Assembly: GCF_004795835.1 (NCBI RefSeq)
Contig: NZ_CP039249.1
Location: 2,703,001 to 2,767,000 of the forward strand
DNA length: 64,000 nucleotides
Reading direction: 5' to 3'
From: Sphingomonas sp. PAMC26645
GTDB lineage: Bacteria; Pseudomonadota; Alphaproteobacteria; Sphingomonadales; Sphingomonadaceae
Each line of letters begins with the position of its first letter. Position 1 is the first letter of the stretch. Of the stretch, positions 38,601 through 49,296 are shown piece by piece. Under the pieces are notes generated by a model. It made no database searches, was not told where the DNA came from, and saw only the letters and a list, made by a program, of their open reading frames with translations. The translations under genes and the position numbers were made by a program.

Positions 38601-39310
38601 CCAGAATCGCACGCGTTTGCCGATCGGCGCGCAGGTTGTCGGGCGACCGCTCGGGGCTTGCGCTGCTCGAGTTCGCGCTGTCGATGCCGATCGTTCTCGC
38701 GCTCGGCCTGTACGGCGTCGAGACGGCAAATCTTGCGCTGGCAAATCTGCGCATCAGCCAGATGGCGCTGAACCTCGCCGACAACGCGTCTCGCGTCGGC
38801 GTACAGAGTTCGCTTGCGACTGAGCAACTCCGCGAGGTCGATATCAACGACGTTCTGGCAGCGTTGCGCAACCAGGGCGCGGCGATGAAGCTATCGACGC
38901 GGGGGCGCGTGACGCTGTCGAGCCTGGAGGAACAGAACGGCAATCAGGTGATCCACTGGCAGCGCTGTCTGGGACTGAAGTCAGGGGCTGGCTATGCATC
39001 GAGCTATGGTGCCACGTCGGCGACCGACGGCACTGATGCTACTCCCGCCAACGATGGCATCGTATCCGCCGGGGGCATGGGCGACGCAGGCGCCAAGGTC
39101 ATCGCGCCGCCGAATTCGGGGCTAATGTTCGTCGAGATAAACTACGACTATATGCCGGTCGTGGGTACCGCTTGGCTGCCAAGCGGCGCCACCAAGCTCC
39201 ACTATATCGCGTCGTTCATCGTCAGGGACAGACGGGATTTTTCCCAGATCTTCAATCCTGCACCGGCAACCGCCGCAATCCGATCGACCTGCGACAAGTT
39301 CACGACCTGA
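38597..39310 (+). CDS. TadE/TadG-like pseudopilin
   Basis: A 237-residue TadE-like protein: basic N-terminus, then GLALLEFALSMPIVLALGLYG as membrane segment with the LEFAL core, and a periplasmic domain of about 190 residues with few Cys (two visible). The ATG that overlaps the upstream stop (ATGA) was preferred to one two codons earlier. It is the last gene of the unit and is followed by a strong hairpin. Its role is presumably with the two upstream partners in the cell envelope. Confidence 0.87.
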   Translation: MTRIARVCRSARRLSGDRSGLALLEFALSMPIVLALGLYGVETANLALANLRISQMALNLADNASRVGVQSSLATEQLREVDINDVLAALRNQGAAMKLSTRGRVTLSSLEEQNGNQVIHWQRCLGLKSGAGYASSYGATSATDGTDATPANDGIVSAGGMGDAGAKVIAPPNSGLMFVEINYDYMPVVGTAWLPSGATKLHYIASFIVRDRRDFSQIFNPAPATAAIRSTCDKFTT

Positions 39311-39319
39311 CGATGGCAC

Positions 39320-39349
39320 ACGCCGGGGCTTGTTGCGAAACCCCGGCGT
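39320..39349. terminator. Terminator hairpin between TadE-like gene and pdhB
   Basis: ACGCCGGGG (39320-39328) pairs with CCCCGGCGT (39341-39349), a 9-bp GC-rich stem with a 12-nt loop, followed by the T-rich tail ATCTTCTTACTT. It lies between convergent genes and can serve both. Confidence 0.8.
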
Positions 39350-39355
39350 ATCTTC

Positions 39356-40783
39356 TTACTTGTACGTAACCTTCTTCACCGCCGTCACGACCTTTGCGAC
39401 GTCGACCAGCATCAGCTTTTCGAGGTTCGCCGCATAGGGCATCGGCACGTCCTCGTTCGTCACGCGCAGCACCGGCGCGTCGAGGTCGTCGAAGCCGTGT
39501 TCCATCACCACCGACACGATCTCCGAGGCGATCGAGCAGGTTGCCCAATTTTCCTCGACGATGATCATGCGGTTGGTCTTGGCGAGGCTCTTCAGGACCG
39601 TCTCGGTGTCGAGCGGGCGCAGCGTGCGCAGGTCGATAACCTCTGCGTCGATGCCCTCTTCGGCAAGCTTCTCGGCGGCTTCGAGCGAAATGCCGACGCC
39701 GATCGAGTAGCTGACGATCGTGACGTCCTTGCCCTCGCGGACGATCCGCGCCTTGCCGATCGGCAGGACGTGGTTGTCGAGCTTGGGGACGTCGAAGCTG
39801 CGACCGTACATCAGCTCGTTCTCGAGGAACACGACCGGATCCTCGGTGCGGATCGCGGCCTTGAGCAGGCCCTTCGCGTCCGCCGCGTCATACGGCGCGA
39901 TCACGATCAGGCCGGGGACGCTCGCATACCAGGCCGCGAAGTTGTGCGAATGCTGTGCACCCACGCGCGACGCGGCGCCGTTAGGACCACGGAACACGAT
40001 CGGGCAGCGCATCTGGCCGCCCGACATGTAGTTGGTCTTGGCGGCCGAGTTGATGATGTGGTCGATCGCCTGCAACGCAAAGTTGAAGGTCATGAACTCG
40101 ACGATAGGGCGAAGGCCGCCCATCGCCGCGCCCGCACCGATGCCGGCAAAACCGTATTCGGTGATCGGCGTGTCGATGACGCGACGGTCGCCGAACTCGT
40201 CGAGCAGCCCCTGCGTGACCTTGTACGCGCCCTGATACTGCGCGACTTCCTCGCCCATCACGAAGACGCGGTCGTCCTCGCGCATTTCCTCGGCCATCGC
40301 GTCGCGAAGGGCTTCGCGGACGGTCGTCTTGACCATCTCGGTGCCCTCGGGGATCGCCGGGTCGGAGATGCCGACCTTCTCGGCGGACGCGACGAGCTGC
40401 TGCGTGCCGCTCTCGGCCTTCGCAGGCGACGCGCCTTCGGGAACCGGGGGTGCCTTGTCGTCCGACGGCGTCTCCTTCGGCGCGGCGTTGGCCGCATCGC
40501 CGGAGCGTGCCTCGGTTGGCTTGCTGTCGCTCGCGCTCTCGCCCTCTTCGAGGATCGTCGCGATGACCGTGCCGACCTTCACGTTGTCGGTGCCCTCGGC
40601 GACGCTGATCGAACCGATCGTACCTTCGTCGATCGCCTCGAACTCCATCGTCGCCTTGTCGGTCTCGATCTCTGCGAGGATATCGCCCGACTTGACGCTG
40701 TCGCCTTCCTTGACGAGCCACTTGGCCAGCGTGCCCTCTTCCATCGTCGGGGAGAGCGCGGGCATCTTGATCTCGATCGCCAT
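39356..40783 (-). CDS. pdhB: Pyruvate dehydrogenase E1 component subunit beta with lipoyl domain
   Basis: A 475-residue E1-beta that carries an N-terminal lipoyl domain, as known in alphaproteobacteria. The lipoyl attachment is Lys43 in ETDKATME. An Ala/Pro/Glu-rich linker (about 82-130) precedes the transketolase-type E1-beta domain ([44 protein letters not shown]). With E1-alpha it decarboxylates pyruvate and passes acetyl to the E2 core, which is not in the window. Its ATG overlaps the pdhA stop (ATGA). Confidence 0.97.
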   Translation of the reverse strand: MAIEIKMPALSPTMEEGTLAKWLVKEGDSVKSGDILAEIETDKATMEFEAIDEGTIGSISVAEGTDNVKVGTVIATILEEGESASDSKPTEARSGDAANAAPKETPSDDKAPPVPEGASPAKAESGTQQLVASAEKVGISDPAIPEGTEMVKTTVREALRDAMAEEMREDDRVFVMGEEVAQYQGAYKVTQGLLDEFGDRRVIDTPITEYGFAGIGAGAAMGGLRPIVEFMTFNFALQAIDHIINSAAKTNYMSGGQMRCPIVFRGPNGAASRVGAQHSHNFAAWYASVPGLIVIAPYDAADAKGLLKAAIRTEDPVVFLENELMYGRSFDVPKLDNHVLPIGKARIVREGKDVTIVSYSIGVGISLEAAEKLAEEGIDAEVIDLRTLRPLDTETVLKSLAKTNRMIIVEENWATCSIASEIVSVVMEHGFDDLDAPVLRVTNEDVPMPYAANLEKLMLVDVAKVVTAVKKVTYK

Positions 40784-41835
40784 CAGTACTTCTCCACCAG
40801 AACGTCGGTGTAGAGCTCGGCAGCATCCGGCTCCGGGGTCTGCTCGGCGAAATCGGCGGCTTCGTTCACGATTTTCCTGATTTCCTGTTCAAGGGACTTG
40901 AGGTCCGCCTCGGTCACGCCCTGCGCATCGAGCAGCTTCTTCATGTGATCGATTGGATCCGACTTGTCGCGGACCGCCTGGACCTCGTCACGCGTGCGGT
41001 ACTTGGCCGGATCGGACATCGAATGGCCACGGTAACGGTAGGTCTTCATCTCGAGAATGACCGGGCCCTTGCCCGCGCGGACCCACGCCAGCGCTTCCTC
41101 GGCAGCACCGCGGCAGGCGAGCACGTCCATGCCGTCGACCTGGATGCCGGGAATGCGGAAGCTCTCGCCGCGGCGATACAGCTGGTCCTCGGCGGAGGCG
41201 CGATTGACGCTCGTGCCCATGGCGTACTGGTTGTTCTCGATCACGAAGATGATCGGGAGCTTCCACAGCTCGGCCATGTTGAAGCTCTCGTACACCTGGC
41301 CCTGGTTCGCGGCGCCATCGCCGAAATAGGCCATGCAGATGCCGCCGTCGTTCGAATATTTGTGCTTGAACGCGAGGCCGGTGCCAAGCGACACCTGCGC
41401 ACCGACGATGCCGTGGCCGCCGTAGAATTTATGCTCGGTCGAGAACATGTGCATCGACCCGCCCTTGCCCTTCGAGATACCCGAATTGCGCCCGGTCAGC
41501 TCGGCCATGATCACCTTCGGGTCGATCCCGTAGGCGAGCATGTGGCCGTGATCGCGGTAGCCGGTGATCACCGAGTCGGTCTCGCCGTTGAGCGCGGACT
41601 GCAGGCCGACAGCGACCGCTTCCTGGCCGATATACAGATGGCAGAAGCCACCGATCAGGCCCAAGCCATAGAGCTGGCCCGCTTTTTCCTCGAAACGGCG
41701 GATCAGCAGCATCTGCCGATACATTTCGAGCAGTTCGTCCTTCGACGCCTCATACGGTTTCGGTTCGGCCGGCCGTTCACGGTTGGTGATCGGCGGTTCG
41801 GCGATAGCGCGTACTGGTGGGGGGGTCTTGGCCAC
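40783..41835 (-). CDS. pdhA: Pyruvate dehydrogenase E1 component subunit alpha
   Basis: A 350-residue TPP-dependent E1-alpha. It includes the [21 protein letters not shown]-terminal block, [10 protein letters not shown], and the TPP-binding motif [17 protein letters not shown] with the family's terminal Asn-Asn in [13 protein letters not shown]. The Pro-rich N-terminal extension of about 30 residues ([12 protein letters not shown]) is not conserved. It is the first gene of the pdhA-pdhB unit. Upstream on the same strand is the 472-bp gap that holds two palindromes. Confidence 0.97.
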   Translation of the reverse strand: MAKTPPPVRAIAEPPITNRERPAEPKPYEASKDELLEMYRQMLLIRRFEEKAGQLYGLGLIGGFCHLYIGQEAVAVGLQSALNGETDSVITGYRDHGHMLAYGIDPKVIMAELTGRNSGISKGKGGSMHMFSTEHKFYGGHGIVGAQVSLGTGLAFKHKYSNDGGICMAYFGDGAANQGQVYESFNMAELWKLPIIFVIENNQYAMGTSVNRASAEDQLYRRGESFRIPGIQVDGMDVLACRGAAEEALAWVRAGKGPVILEMKTYRYRGHSMSDPAKYRTRDEVQAVRDKSDPIDHMKKLLDAQGVTEADLKSLEQEIRKIVNEAADFAEQTPEPDAAELYTDVLVEKY

Positions 41836-41986
41836 GATGTGGGAAACCTCGTTTTCCGTAGGGGAGTTGAGGGAGCCTATAGGCGCGGACGGGGCGGAAC
41901 ATCAATTCCCGTCTGGGGTATGTTAGTTTTGGGGGCTTGGGATGGGGGTACGGTACGTCGCGCGAGCCCTAGTGATCAGCGTACCA

Positions 41987-42089
41987 CCACCCCGGCGAAG
42001 GCCGGGGTCCAATTGGTGAGGCTGCAGTAACGATGCCCATCGCTCAGTTGCGACGTCCCCCAATTGGGCCCCGGCCTTCGCCGGGGTGG
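41987..42089. repeat. Palindromic repeat, family A
   Basis: Arms 41987-42016 and 42060-42089 are inverted copies (CCCCGGCGAAGGCCGGGGTCCAATTGG versus a CCAATTGGGCCCCGG form), nearly identical to the 7.8-kb unit. It lies in the 472-bp gap between divergent pdhA and the MFS gene; apart from this and the next repeat I see nothing coding there. Confidence 0.88.
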
Positions 42090-42151
42090 TACCATATGCA
42101 CGGGTAGCGGTGATGACGATCCGGTTGCTCAGACGGGACAGCTCCCGCTTC

Positions 42152-42210
42152 CTTGTTCTCCCGCGAAGGCGGGAGCCCAGTCTGGCTCCCCGCCTTCGCG
42201 GGGAAACAAG
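42152..42210. repeat. Compact palindromic repeat, family A variant
   Basis: CTTGTTCTCCCGCGAAGGCGGGAGCC and its near-complement ending in GGGGAAACAAG form one long imperfect hairpin with almost no loop. The GCGAAGGCGGGAGCCCAG core is a relative of the family A arm. Confidence 0.75.
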
Positions 42211-42307
42211 CTTTCTTCGGTTGGGCACGCTCGGCCAGGCCGCTATCCCCACCCCAAGCAAAGCTCCGGTTGCCCTCCCCGTTCGCCACCGCCTAAAGCC
42301 AATCGCA

Positions 42308-43660
42308 ATGGCTCCCACGACAGACCCCCACCAGCATCCCTTACGGATCGCCAATTTCCGCGCCTATTGGCTGTCCCGTTTCACCGGCACCATAGCCGTC
42401 AGCGCGATGTCGATCGTGATCGGCTGGCAGGTCTACAACATCGCCCGCGAGACGATGGACATCCGCCAGGCGGCCTTCATGCTCGGCATGATCGGGTTCG
42501 CGCAGTTCGTGCCGTTGTTCCTCCTCACCCCGATCACCGGCCTGGTCGCGGACAGCTTCGACCGCCGCTGGATCGTCCGCGGCACGACGGCTCTGCTGGT
42601 GCTAACCGCCGCGACGTTGTGGTTACTGACCTGGACCGGCCACCTCACGCTTGGCGTACTGTTCGTCGCTGCGGTAGCCTTCGGCGTCGCCCGAGCGTTC
42701 TCCGGCCCGGCCTATTCTGCGCTGGCCCCCAACCTAGTCCCCCGCGCGGTACTCCCGACCGCGATCGCGATCAGCTCGATCGCCTGGCAGGTCGGCACGA
42801 TCGCGGGCCCTAGCGTCGGCGGCCTCCTCTACGCGATCCACCCGGAGGTCGCCTACGGCGTCGCGACGATCCTGTTCGTCGTCGCGCTGCTATTCATGTT
42901 CCTGATCGGTCCGGTGCCTCAGCCCGCCGCGCAGACCGATCACCGCCCCCTCGCCCGCATCATCGAGGGCTTCACCTATGTCCGTCGCAACCGCCTCGTC
43001 CTCGCGACGATCACGCTGGACCTGTTCGCGGTGCTGCTGGCCGGCGCGACCTCGCTGCTCCCGGTCTACTCGCGCGACATCCTCCACGTCGGCTCGCAGG
43101 GGCTCGGCGTTCTCGCGGCGGGCATGGGGATCGGCGCGGCGGTGACGGCGATCTGGTTCTCGGTCCGCCCGATGAGCACCAATGTCGGCGTGAAGATGCT
43201 GATCGCCGTCGTCGTGTTCGGCCTCGCGATCCTGACCTTCGGCGTCGCCACACCGATCGTAAACCTGCTCGGCATCGCACCCGGCACAATCGCCGGCATC
43301 CCCGTCCAGCCGGCCTTCGTCCTCAGCCTCGTCGCGCTGATCGTCGCGGGCGGCGCGGACATGATTTCGGTCTATGTCCGCCAGTCGCTGATCCAGCTCC
43401 ACACCCCAGACGCGATGCGCGGCCGCGTCAGCGCGGTATCGCAGCTCACCATCTCAGCCTCGAACGAACTCGGTGAATTCGAGAGCGGCGTGATGGCGTC
43501 GTTGCTCGGTCCGGTCGGCGCGGTGGTGTTCGGCGGCGTCGGTGCTATTGCGATCACGATCGGCTGGGCGCGACTGTTCCCGGAACTCAAGGCGGCCAAA
43601 ACCTTTGACCCGCCTGAGATGTTAGAGACCGAACCTCAGCACGGAGAAGCCAAGCCATGA
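42308..43660 (+). CDS. MFS transporter, EntS-like (MFS_3)
   Basis: A 450-residue major facilitator with about 12 hydrophobic helices. The sequence around [30 protein letters not shown] is characteristic of the branch that includes the enterobactin exporter EntS. A cytoplasmic loop near residue 205 splits the two six-helix halves. The substrate is unknown. The ATG was chosen over longer readings that run into the repeats. It overlaps cysK by 4 bp (ATGA). Confidence 0.88.
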   Translation: MAPTTDPHQHPLRIANFRAYWLSRFTGTIAVSAMSIVIGWQVYNIARETMDIRQAAFMLGMIGFAQFVPLFLLTPITGLVADSFDRRWIVRGTTALLVLTAATLWLLTWTGHLTLGVLFVAAVAFGVARAFSGPAYSALAPNLVPRAVLPTAIAISSIAWQVGTIAGPSVGGLLYAIHPEVAYGVATILFVVALLFMFLIGPVPQPAAQTDHRPLARIIEGFTYVRRNRLVLATITLDLFAVLLAGATSLLPVYSRDILHVGSQGLGVLAAGMGIGAAVTAIWFSVRPMSTNVGVKMLIAVVVFGLAILTFGVATPIVNLLGIAPGTIAGIPVQPAFVLSLVALIVAGGADMISVYVRQSLIQLHTPDAMRGRVSAVSQLTISASNELGEFESGVMASLLGPVGAVVFGGVGAIAITIGWARLFPELKAAKTFDPPEMLETEPQHGEAKP

Positions 43661-44577
43661 AGGCCAACTCGATCCTCGACACGATCGGCAACACGCCGCA
43701 CGTCCGCCTGTCGAAGCTGTTCCCCGAATCCGAAGTCTGGGTGAAGTCGGAGCGCTCGAACCCCGGCGGCTCGATCAAGGACCGCATCGCGCTCGCCATG
43801 ATCGAGGCGGCGGAGAAGGACGGTCACCTCCAGCCCGGCGGCACGATCATCGAGCCGACCAGCGGCAACACCGGCATCGGCCTGGCGCTCGTCGCCGCGG
43901 TAAAGGGGTACAAGATCGTCCTCGTCATGCCCGAGAGCATGTCGATCGAACGCCGCCGCCTGATGCTCGCATACGGCGCAACCTTCGACCTGACCCCGCG
44001 CGAGAAGGGCATGAAGGGCGCGATCGAGCGTGCGAAGGAACTGGTCGAGCAGACGCCAGGCTCGTGGATGCCGCAGCAGTTCGAAAACCCTGCGAACATC
44101 GCTGTGCATGTCGCTACGACCGCACAGGAAATCCTCGCCGACTTCCGCGATACACCGATCGACGTGATCATCACCGGCGTGGGCACCGGCGGCCACATCA
44201 CCGGCGTCGCCGAGGCGCTGAAGAAGGAATGGCCGTCGCTCAAGGTCTACGCGGTCGAGCCCGCCGCGTCGCCGGTCATCGCGGGTGGCCAGCCGGGGCC
44301 GCACCCGATCCAGGGCATCGGCGCGGGCTTCATCCCGGTGAACCTCCACACGCAGGCACTCGACGGCGTGATCGAGGTCGACGCCGCGGTGGCCAAGGAC
44401 ATGGCGCGGCGCTCGGCGACCGAAGAGGGCATGCTGGTCGGCATCAGCTCGGGCGCGACGCTCGCAGCGATCCTTCAGAAGCTCCCCGATCTGCCTGACA
44501 ACGTTCGGGTTCTCGGGTTCAACTACGACACCGGCGAGCGCTATCTGTCGGTCCCGGACTTCCTGCCCGAACAGTGA
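43657..44577 (+). CDS. cysK: Cysteine synthase A (O-acetylserine sulfhydrylase)
   Basis: A 306-residue PLP enzyme that forms cysteine from O-acetylserine and sulfide. The PLP lysine lies in [11 protein letters not shown]. The substrate loop is [13 protein letters not shown] and the phosphate-binding loop is [13 protein letters not shown]. The C-terminal [12 protein letters not shown] block is intact. It lies between the MFS gene and the SleB gene with overlapping stops and starts. Confidence 0.97.
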   Translation: MKANSILDTIGNTPHVRLSKLFPESEVWVKSERSNPGGSIKDRIALAMIEAAEKDGHLQPGGTIIEPTSGNTGIGLALVAAVKGYKIVLVMPESMSIERRRLMLAYGATFDLTPREKGMKGAIERAKELVEQTPGSWMPQQFENPANIAVHVATTAQEILADFRDTPIDVIITGVGTGGHITGVAEALKKEWPSLKVYAVEPAASPVIAGGQPGPHPIQGIGAGFIPVNLHTQALDGVIEVDAAVAKDMARRSATEEGMLVGISSGATLAAILQKLPDLPDNVRVLGFNYDTGERYLSVPDFLPEQ

Positions 44578-45887
44578 CAGCAGAGCTTTCCGCGCGCGGC
44601 ACGACGGTGCTGCGCGCCATCCTCGTCGGCGTCTCCGCGCTGGCGATCGTCGGGCCTGCGCTGGTCGTCGCCAACCCGCCCACGATCGTCCACGCCTCGA
44701 AGCGGGTGAAGCTGCCCGCGGGCCGGGTCGTGCCGCAAGCCGAAGTGCCTGAGGTCGAGCCGGTCAAGTTCGTCGATCTCAGCCCCGAGGACGCGCGTGC
44801 GTTCAACGCGACCGTGCCGTTCTCGACCGATCCCAACCCGGCGGCACGACCGTTTCGCTTTGCCGGTGGGCCAGAGGATCTGGCGCGCGCGACGGACTGC
44901 ATGGCGGCGGGCATCCTCTACGAGGCGGGCGATGATACGCTTGGCGAACGCGCGGTCGCGCAGGTCGTGCTGAACCGCTTGCGCCACCCGGCCTTTCCGA
45001 AGACCGTGTGCGGCGTCGTGTTCGAGGGGCAGGACCGTTCGACCGGCTGCCAGTTCAGCTTCAGCTGCGACGGCGCGCTCACGCGGTGGCATCCGACGGA
45101 GGACGCGTGGCGTCGGGCGCGCGAAGTGGCTGCGGCGTCGCTGTCGGGCGCGGTGTTCAAGCAAGTTGGTTACGCGACGCACTACCATACCGACTGGGTG
45201 GTGCCGTACTGGCAGTCGAGCCTCGACAAGATCGCCGCGGTGAACACGCATCTGTTCTTCCGCTGGTCGGGCTGGTGGGGCACGCCGCCTGCGTTCGGCC
45301 GTCATCCGGAGACCGTCGAGCCGGTCATCGCCCAGCTTGCCGAGCTGTCGGACGCGCACAAAACCGGCGCTGCGTTGGCTGAGGCGGATGCGGCGCTGGC
45401 GGAGGCTTCGATCGCGATGGGGTTTGGACCAGTTACCGAAACGACGGCTGCTCCCGCGGCGCCATTCGATGGCGATACTATCCTCGTAGCCCTGCCGCGT
45501 GGCCAGACCGCCGACGGACTCACTGCGCTTGCGGCTCAAGCGTGCGGGGACAAGCCGTTCTGCCGGTACATGGCGTGGACCGACGGCAGCAAGGCGGCGA
45601 CGTCGCTCCCGTTGGCACCGGCACAGACGGCGGCGCTCAGTTTCAGTTATCTGCGGGATCGGGCCAGCGGCTACGAGAAGTCGCTGTGGAACTGCCGCCA
45701 GTTCAAACGCGCCGATCCGACGCAGTGCATGAAGGTTCAGGCGACGCTGACGGCTGTGCCGGTGCCTGCCGCCGTTGCGCCAACTGCTCCGGCGGGTGCC
45801 GAATTGAACGGGGTGCGGCGGAAGACGGTGGTGGCTACCCCGCCCCTGCCGGCGACCACGCCAGCCTCTACCGCCGCTCCTAAGTAG
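44574..45887 (+). CDS. Cell-wall hydrolase, SleB family
   Basis: A 437-residue exported hydrolase. The GTG start overlaps the cysK stop. One hydrophobic N-terminal helix ([20 protein letters not shown]) serves as signal or anchor. The SleB/hydrolase_2 domain at about residues 105-225 contains the catalytic Glu region [22 protein letters not shown], then CQFSFSCDG and [12 protein letters not shown]. The remaining 200 residues are variable and end in a Pro/Thr/Ala-rich tail. Such enzymes cleave peptidoglycan glycan strands. The link to cysteine synthesis is positional only. Confidence 0.88.
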   Translation: MTAELSARGTTVLRAILVGVSALAIVGPALVVANPPTIVHASKRVKLPAGRVVPQAEVPEVEPVKFVDLSPEDARAFNATVPFSTDPNPAARPFRFAGGPEDLARATDCMAAGILYEAGDDTLGERAVAQVVLNRLRHPAFPKTVCGVVFEGQDRSTGCQFSFSCDGALTRWHPTEDAWRRAREVAAASLSGAVFKQVGYATHYHTDWVVPYWQSSLDKIAAVNTHLFFRWSGWWGTPPAFGRHPETVEPVIAQLAELSDAHKTGAALAEADAALAEASIAMGFGPVTETTAAPAAPFDGDTILVALPRGQTADGLTALAAQACGDKPFCRYMAWTDGSKAATSLPLAPAQTAALSFSYLRDRASGYEKSLWNCRQFKRADPTQCMKVQATLTAVPVPAAVAPTAPAGAELNGVRRKTVVATPPLPATTPASTAAPK

Positions 45888-45900
45888 GGAAGCGCAACCT

Positions 45901-46014
45901 GCTCCCCTCCCTGGAAGGGGTGGGTTGGGGGTGGGTCGGCCCGCTTGAGCCACAACGGTTCGGATCCGCGGAAACCGACCCACCCCCTGCCCCTCCCTTC
46001 CAGGGAGGGGAGCA
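45901..46014. repeat. Palindromic repeat, family B
   Basis: Arms starting GCTCCCCTCCCTGGAAGGGG at 45901 and ending with CCCTCCCTTCCAGGGAGGGG at about 46010 are inverted copies with the GGGTGGGTCGG core. It lies between convergent SleB and acyl-CoA dehydrogenase genes. Confidence 0.88.
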
Positions 46015-46028
46015 AAAGGCAGATCCGA

Positions 46029-47831
46029 TCAGGCGGCCATGAACATCTCGGGCGGCAGTGCCATCAGCGACTCCGCCCCACTCTCGATCTTCCGACGCAG
46101 CGCGCCCGCATCCGGCAGGATCCGCTCGGCATAGAAGCGCGCCGTCACCAGCTTGGCGTCGAGAAACGCAGCCTCGCCCTCACCCGCTGCCTTCAGCTTC
46201 GCCGCAGCGACCGCCATCCGCAGCCACATGACGCCGACCGCGACGATTCCCATCAGGTGCATGTAGCTGACCGCACCGGCGCCGACGTTCTCGGGGTTCT
46301 TCATGCCGTTCGCCATGAACCACATCGTCGCCGCCTGAAGCTGGCCGTTCGCCTTCTCCAGCGCTTCGGCAAACGATGCGGTCGCTTCATCGCCCTTCGC
46401 CGCAGCAACGTCGTCCGCCACCAGCTTGAAGAACGCCTGGATCCCGCGTCCACCGTTCTGCGCGAGCTTGCGTCCGACCAGATCCATCGCCTGAACGCCG
46501 TTGGTGCCCTCGTAGATCATCGCGATCCGGGCATCGCGGACATACTGTTCCATGCCCCATTCGGCGATATAGCCGTGGCCGCCGTACACTTGCTGCGCGT
46601 TGGTCGCGATCGCATAGCCCATATCGGTGCCATAGCCCTTGATAACCGGGGTCAGCAGCGAGATGATGTCGCCGGCCAGCTGGCGCTCCTCCTCGGTTTC
46701 GGCGTGATGCTCTAGATCGGCCTGCAGCGCGGTCCACAGGATCAGCGCGCGCAGGCCTTCGGTCAGCGACTTGCCCTCCATCAGCATGCGGCGGATGTCG
46801 GGATGGACGAACAGCGTGTCCGCCTTCTCCTGCGGCTCCTTCGGCCCGGTCAGCGCGCGGCCCTGCCGACGGTCCTGCGCGTACTGGACCGCATTCTGGT
46901 AGGCGACTTCGGCCACGCCGAGACCCTGGAGACCGACGCCGAGACGAGCCGCGTTCATCATGATGAACATCGCGGCGAGGCCCTTCATCTCCTCGCCGAC
47001 CAGCCAGCCGGTCGCCGAATCATAGTTCATCACGCAGGTCGAGTTCGCGTGAATGCCCATCTTGTGCTCGATCGAGCCGCAGGTGACGCCGTTGCGCGCG
47101 CCGAGCGACCCGTCCTCCTCGACGAGGAACTTCGGCACGACGAACAGCGAGATGCCCTTCGAGCTGTCCGGCGCGCCCGGCGTCTTGGCCAGCACGAGGT
47201 GGATGATATTCTCGGTCAGGTCATGCTCACCGCTCGAGATGAAGATCTTGGTGCCGGTGATCGCGTACGAGCCATCCGCCTGCGGCTCGGCCTTGGTGCG
47301 GATCAGGCCGAGATCGGTGCCGCACTGCGGCTCGGTCAGGTTCATGGTGCCGCCCCATTCGCCCGACACCATCTTCGGCACGTACATCGCCTTCTGCGCA
47401 TCCGAACCCTTGGCGATCAGCGCGGCGATCGCACCGTGCGTGAGCCCGGGATACATCGCGAACGCCATGTTCGACGAGATCATGTATTCCTGGAACGCGG
47501 TCGACACGACGTGCGGCATGCCCTGCCCGCCATATTCGGGCTGGTTGCCGAGCGTCGCCCAGCCGCTCTCGACATATTGCTTATACGCTTCCTTGAAGCC
47601 GTCCGGCGTCGTCACCGAGCCGTCCTCGTGCCGCGTGCAACCCTGCTGGTCGCCCGACAGGTTGAGCGGGAACAGCACTTCGGCGACGAACTTGCCGCCT
47701 TCCTCCAGCACCGCGTCGACGACGTCGGGCGAGGCCGCATCGAAGCCGGGGAGGTTATTGTAGCGATCGAGACCGACGACATGCTCGAGGACGAAACGCG
47801 TGTCGCGGACGGGGGGCGTATACTGGGGCAT
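46029..47831 (-). CDS. Acyl-CoA dehydrogenase (600-residue, DmdC-like branch)
   Basis: An FAD-dependent acyl-CoA dehydrogenase of the long, about 600-residue type with an extra C-terminal domain. It has an N-terminal helical block, then the middle-domain TEPQCGTDLGLIRTKAE and TGTKIFISSGEHDL (FAD contact), and the catalytic-base region MIYEGTNGVQAMDLVGRK. The chain length of the substrate is unknown; similar proteins are often called 3-methylmercaptopropionyl-CoA dehydrogenase, which should be treated with care. It is directly downstream of a MerR regulator, which is likely to control it. Confidence 0.93.
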   Translation of the reverse strand: MPQYTPPVRDTRFVLEHVVGLDRYNNLPGFDAASPDVVDAVLEEGGKFVAEVLFPLNLSGDQQGCTRHEDGSVTTPDGFKEAYKQYVESGWATLGNQPEYGGQGMPHVVSTAFQEYMISSNMAFAMYPGLTHGAIAALIAKGSDAQKAMYVPKMVSGEWGGTMNLTEPQCGTDLGLIRTKAEPQADGSYAITGTKIFISSGEHDLTENIIHLVLAKTPGAPDSSKGISLFVVPKFLVEEDGSLGARNGVTCGSIEHKMGIHANSTCVMNYDSATGWLVGEEMKGLAAMFIMMNAARLGVGLQGLGVAEVAYQNAVQYAQDRRQGRALTGPKEPQEKADTLFVHPDIRRMLMEGKSLTEGLRALILWTALQADLEHHAETEEERQLAGDIISLLTPVIKGYGTDMGYAIATNAQQVYGGHGYIAEWGMEQYVRDARIAMIYEGTNGVQAMDLVGRKLAQNGGRGIQAFFKLVADDVAAAKGDEATASFAEALEKANGQLQAATMWFMANGMKNPENVGAGAVSYMHLMGIVAVGVMWLRMAVAAAKLKAAGEGEAAFLDAKLVTARFYAERILPDAGALRRKIESGAESLMALPPEMFMAA

Positions 47832-47834
47832 GGT

Positions 47835-48287
47835 TTATCCTTGGTTGTCCTGGGCGCGGCTCACTTCGAGGAGGGCCACGAAACTGGTGAGTTCGTCGAT
47901 GGCGAGATCGATGTCGCGCTTCTGCGCGGTCAGCAGCGCGATCCGCGCCTGGCTGCGCTCGATCACGACCTGGCGCTGCGCACGCCGACCGTCGCCGAGA
48001 TCGTAGAGGTCGATCATCTCGCGGATCTCGCCGAGGCTGAACCCGACGCGCTTGCCGCGCAGGATCCAGGCAAGCCGCGCGCGATCACGATGCGAATAGA
48101 TGCGCTGCGTGCCACGACGCTCAGGCGCGATCAGGCCCTCGTCCTCGTAGAACCGCAACGCCCGCGCGGTGACGTCGAACTCGGCGGAGAGGTCGGAGAT
48201 CGTGAAGCTTTCGCGATCATGCCGAGGCTCGATCACCGCGTAGGATTGCGGGGTCGCCTGCAATCGAGGGGATGCTTGTGTCGCCAT
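47835..48287 (-). CDS. MerR family transcriptional regulator
   Basis: A 150-residue MerR regulator. The winged helix begins FTISDLSAEFDVTARALRFY, followed by EDEGLIAPERRGTQRIYSHRD, and then a coiled-coil dimerisation helix to the C-terminus (IREMIDLYDLGDGRRAQRQV). No Cys cluster for metal sensing is seen; the form resembles regulators of acyl-CoA or branched-chain catabolism. It lies 3 bp upstream of the acyl-CoA dehydrogenase gene and likely shares its transcript. Confidence 0.93.
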   Translation of the reverse strand: MATQASPRLQATPQSYAVIEPRHDRESFTISDLSAEFDVTARALRFYEDEGLIAPERRGTQRIYSHRDRARLAWILRGKRVGFSLGEIREMIDLYDLGDGRRAQRQVVIERSQARIALLTAQKRDIDLAIDELTSFVALLEVSRAQDNQG

Positions 48288-48319
48288 CCCCGGAGAAATA
48301 ACTCTCGTTTACGTCAACG

Positions 48320-48805
48320 TCAATTGCCGCAAAGCAACTTTCCCTTCGTTGACCGTAGCGTCGCGGCCTCCGATCGCGACTCGCTGAGCCGGTCGACGGC
48401 CAGTGCCGCGAGCGAGGCGCGGCCGGTACAGAGGGACTCGCAGGCTTCGGGGACTTCGGCGGGAAACACGATCCGGTCACCGTCGAAGCGCGCGTCGAAC
48501 TTGCAGGCACCGAACGCGAGTTTCAGCGCATCGCCCGACCGCTCGACGGTGCCCGACGCGGCGCACGCCTGATCCTCGCCATAGTCGACGCTGACGCCGA
48601 TCCGTGCGGTCTTTTCCGTGCCGACGACGCAGACGCGGTCCGTATCGCGCGCCCATGATCCTTGCAGCGGCGCATTCGGATCGGGCACGATTCCCGCCGT
48701 CTCCGCCGCGGCCTCGAGCCGAGCCCCCGCGCTGTTCGCCACCGCGGTCGCTGGCTCCCGCCCACACCCGCCGAGCATCAACGCAAGCAGCAGCACCCGC
48801 TTCAT
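48320..48805 (-). CDS. Hypothetical lipoprotein downstream of hisI
   Basis: A 161-residue predicted lipoprotein. The signal [15 protein letters not shown] has its lipobox Cys at 14. The mature part carries four more Cys (CVV, CAASG, GACKF, CESLC), which may form disulphides in the periplasm, and an [13 protein letters not shown] block reminiscent of small secreted proteins. I do not recognise the family. Its ATG overlaps the hisI stop, so it is cotranslated with hisI. A longer reading would delete the signal peptide and was rejected. Confidence 0.7.
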   Translation of the reverse strand: MKRVLLLALMLGGCGREPATAVANSAGARLEAAAETAGIVPDPNAPLQGSWARDTDRVCVVGTEKTARIGVSVDYGEDQACAASGTVERSGDALKLAFGACKFDARFDGDRIVFPAEVPEACESLCTGRASLAALAVDRLSESRSEAATLRSTKGKLLCGN

Positions 48806-49164
48806 TCGGCAGGCACCAACTTGCCCCCCTCGATCCGCCGGAAGAAGCAGGTGCGCTCGCCGGTATGGCACGCCGGCCCTGCGGCATCCGCGATCACCCA
48901 CACCGCATCCTGATCGCAGTCGATCCGCAACTCGGCGACGCGGAGCACGTTCCCCGACGTCTCACCCTTCTTCCAGAGCTTCTCGCGGCTCCGCGACCAG
49001 AAATGCGCCTCGCCGGTCGCCTGCGTCTCCGCCAGCGCCTCTGCGTTCATATGCGCGACCATCAGCACGTCGCCCGATACGCGATCGGTGACGACCGCAG
49101 TCACGAGCCCGGCGGAATCGAATTTCGGATCGAGCGTCAGGCCCGTGTCGCGGCTGTGTGTCAT
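48802..49164 (-). CDS. hisI: Phosphoribosyl-AMP cyclohydrolase
   Basis: A 120-residue stand-alone HisI that opens the purine ring of PR-AMP in histidine synthesis. It shows [28 protein letters not shown], the metal-site [11 protein letters not shown], and [12 protein letters not shown] with the zinc-binding Cys residues. It is transcribed divergently from purF; the two starts are 132 bp apart. Confidence 0.97.
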   Translation of the reverse strand: MTHSRDTGLTLDPKFDSAGLVTAVVTDRVSGDVLMVAHMNAEALAETQATGEAHFWSRSREKLWKKGETSGNVLRVAELRIDCDQDAVWVIADAAGPACHTGERTCFFRRIEGGKLVPAE

Positions 49165-49296
49165 GCGCCGGATATACCCGAAACCTGCTCCGATGCGACC
49201 GCCCCCTCAAAACGATCCGCGCAATGTTATTACAAACAGGCGACAAGCCGGCGATCCGCTCGTATAGGGCAGCTTCCGCACGACGTGAGAACCGGC

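Noticed and set aside
36118..39310. Complete Tad pilus locus
   Set aside because: None of the ATPase, platform, secretin, peptidase or pilin genes is adjacent; only TadG/TadE-type proteins are present.
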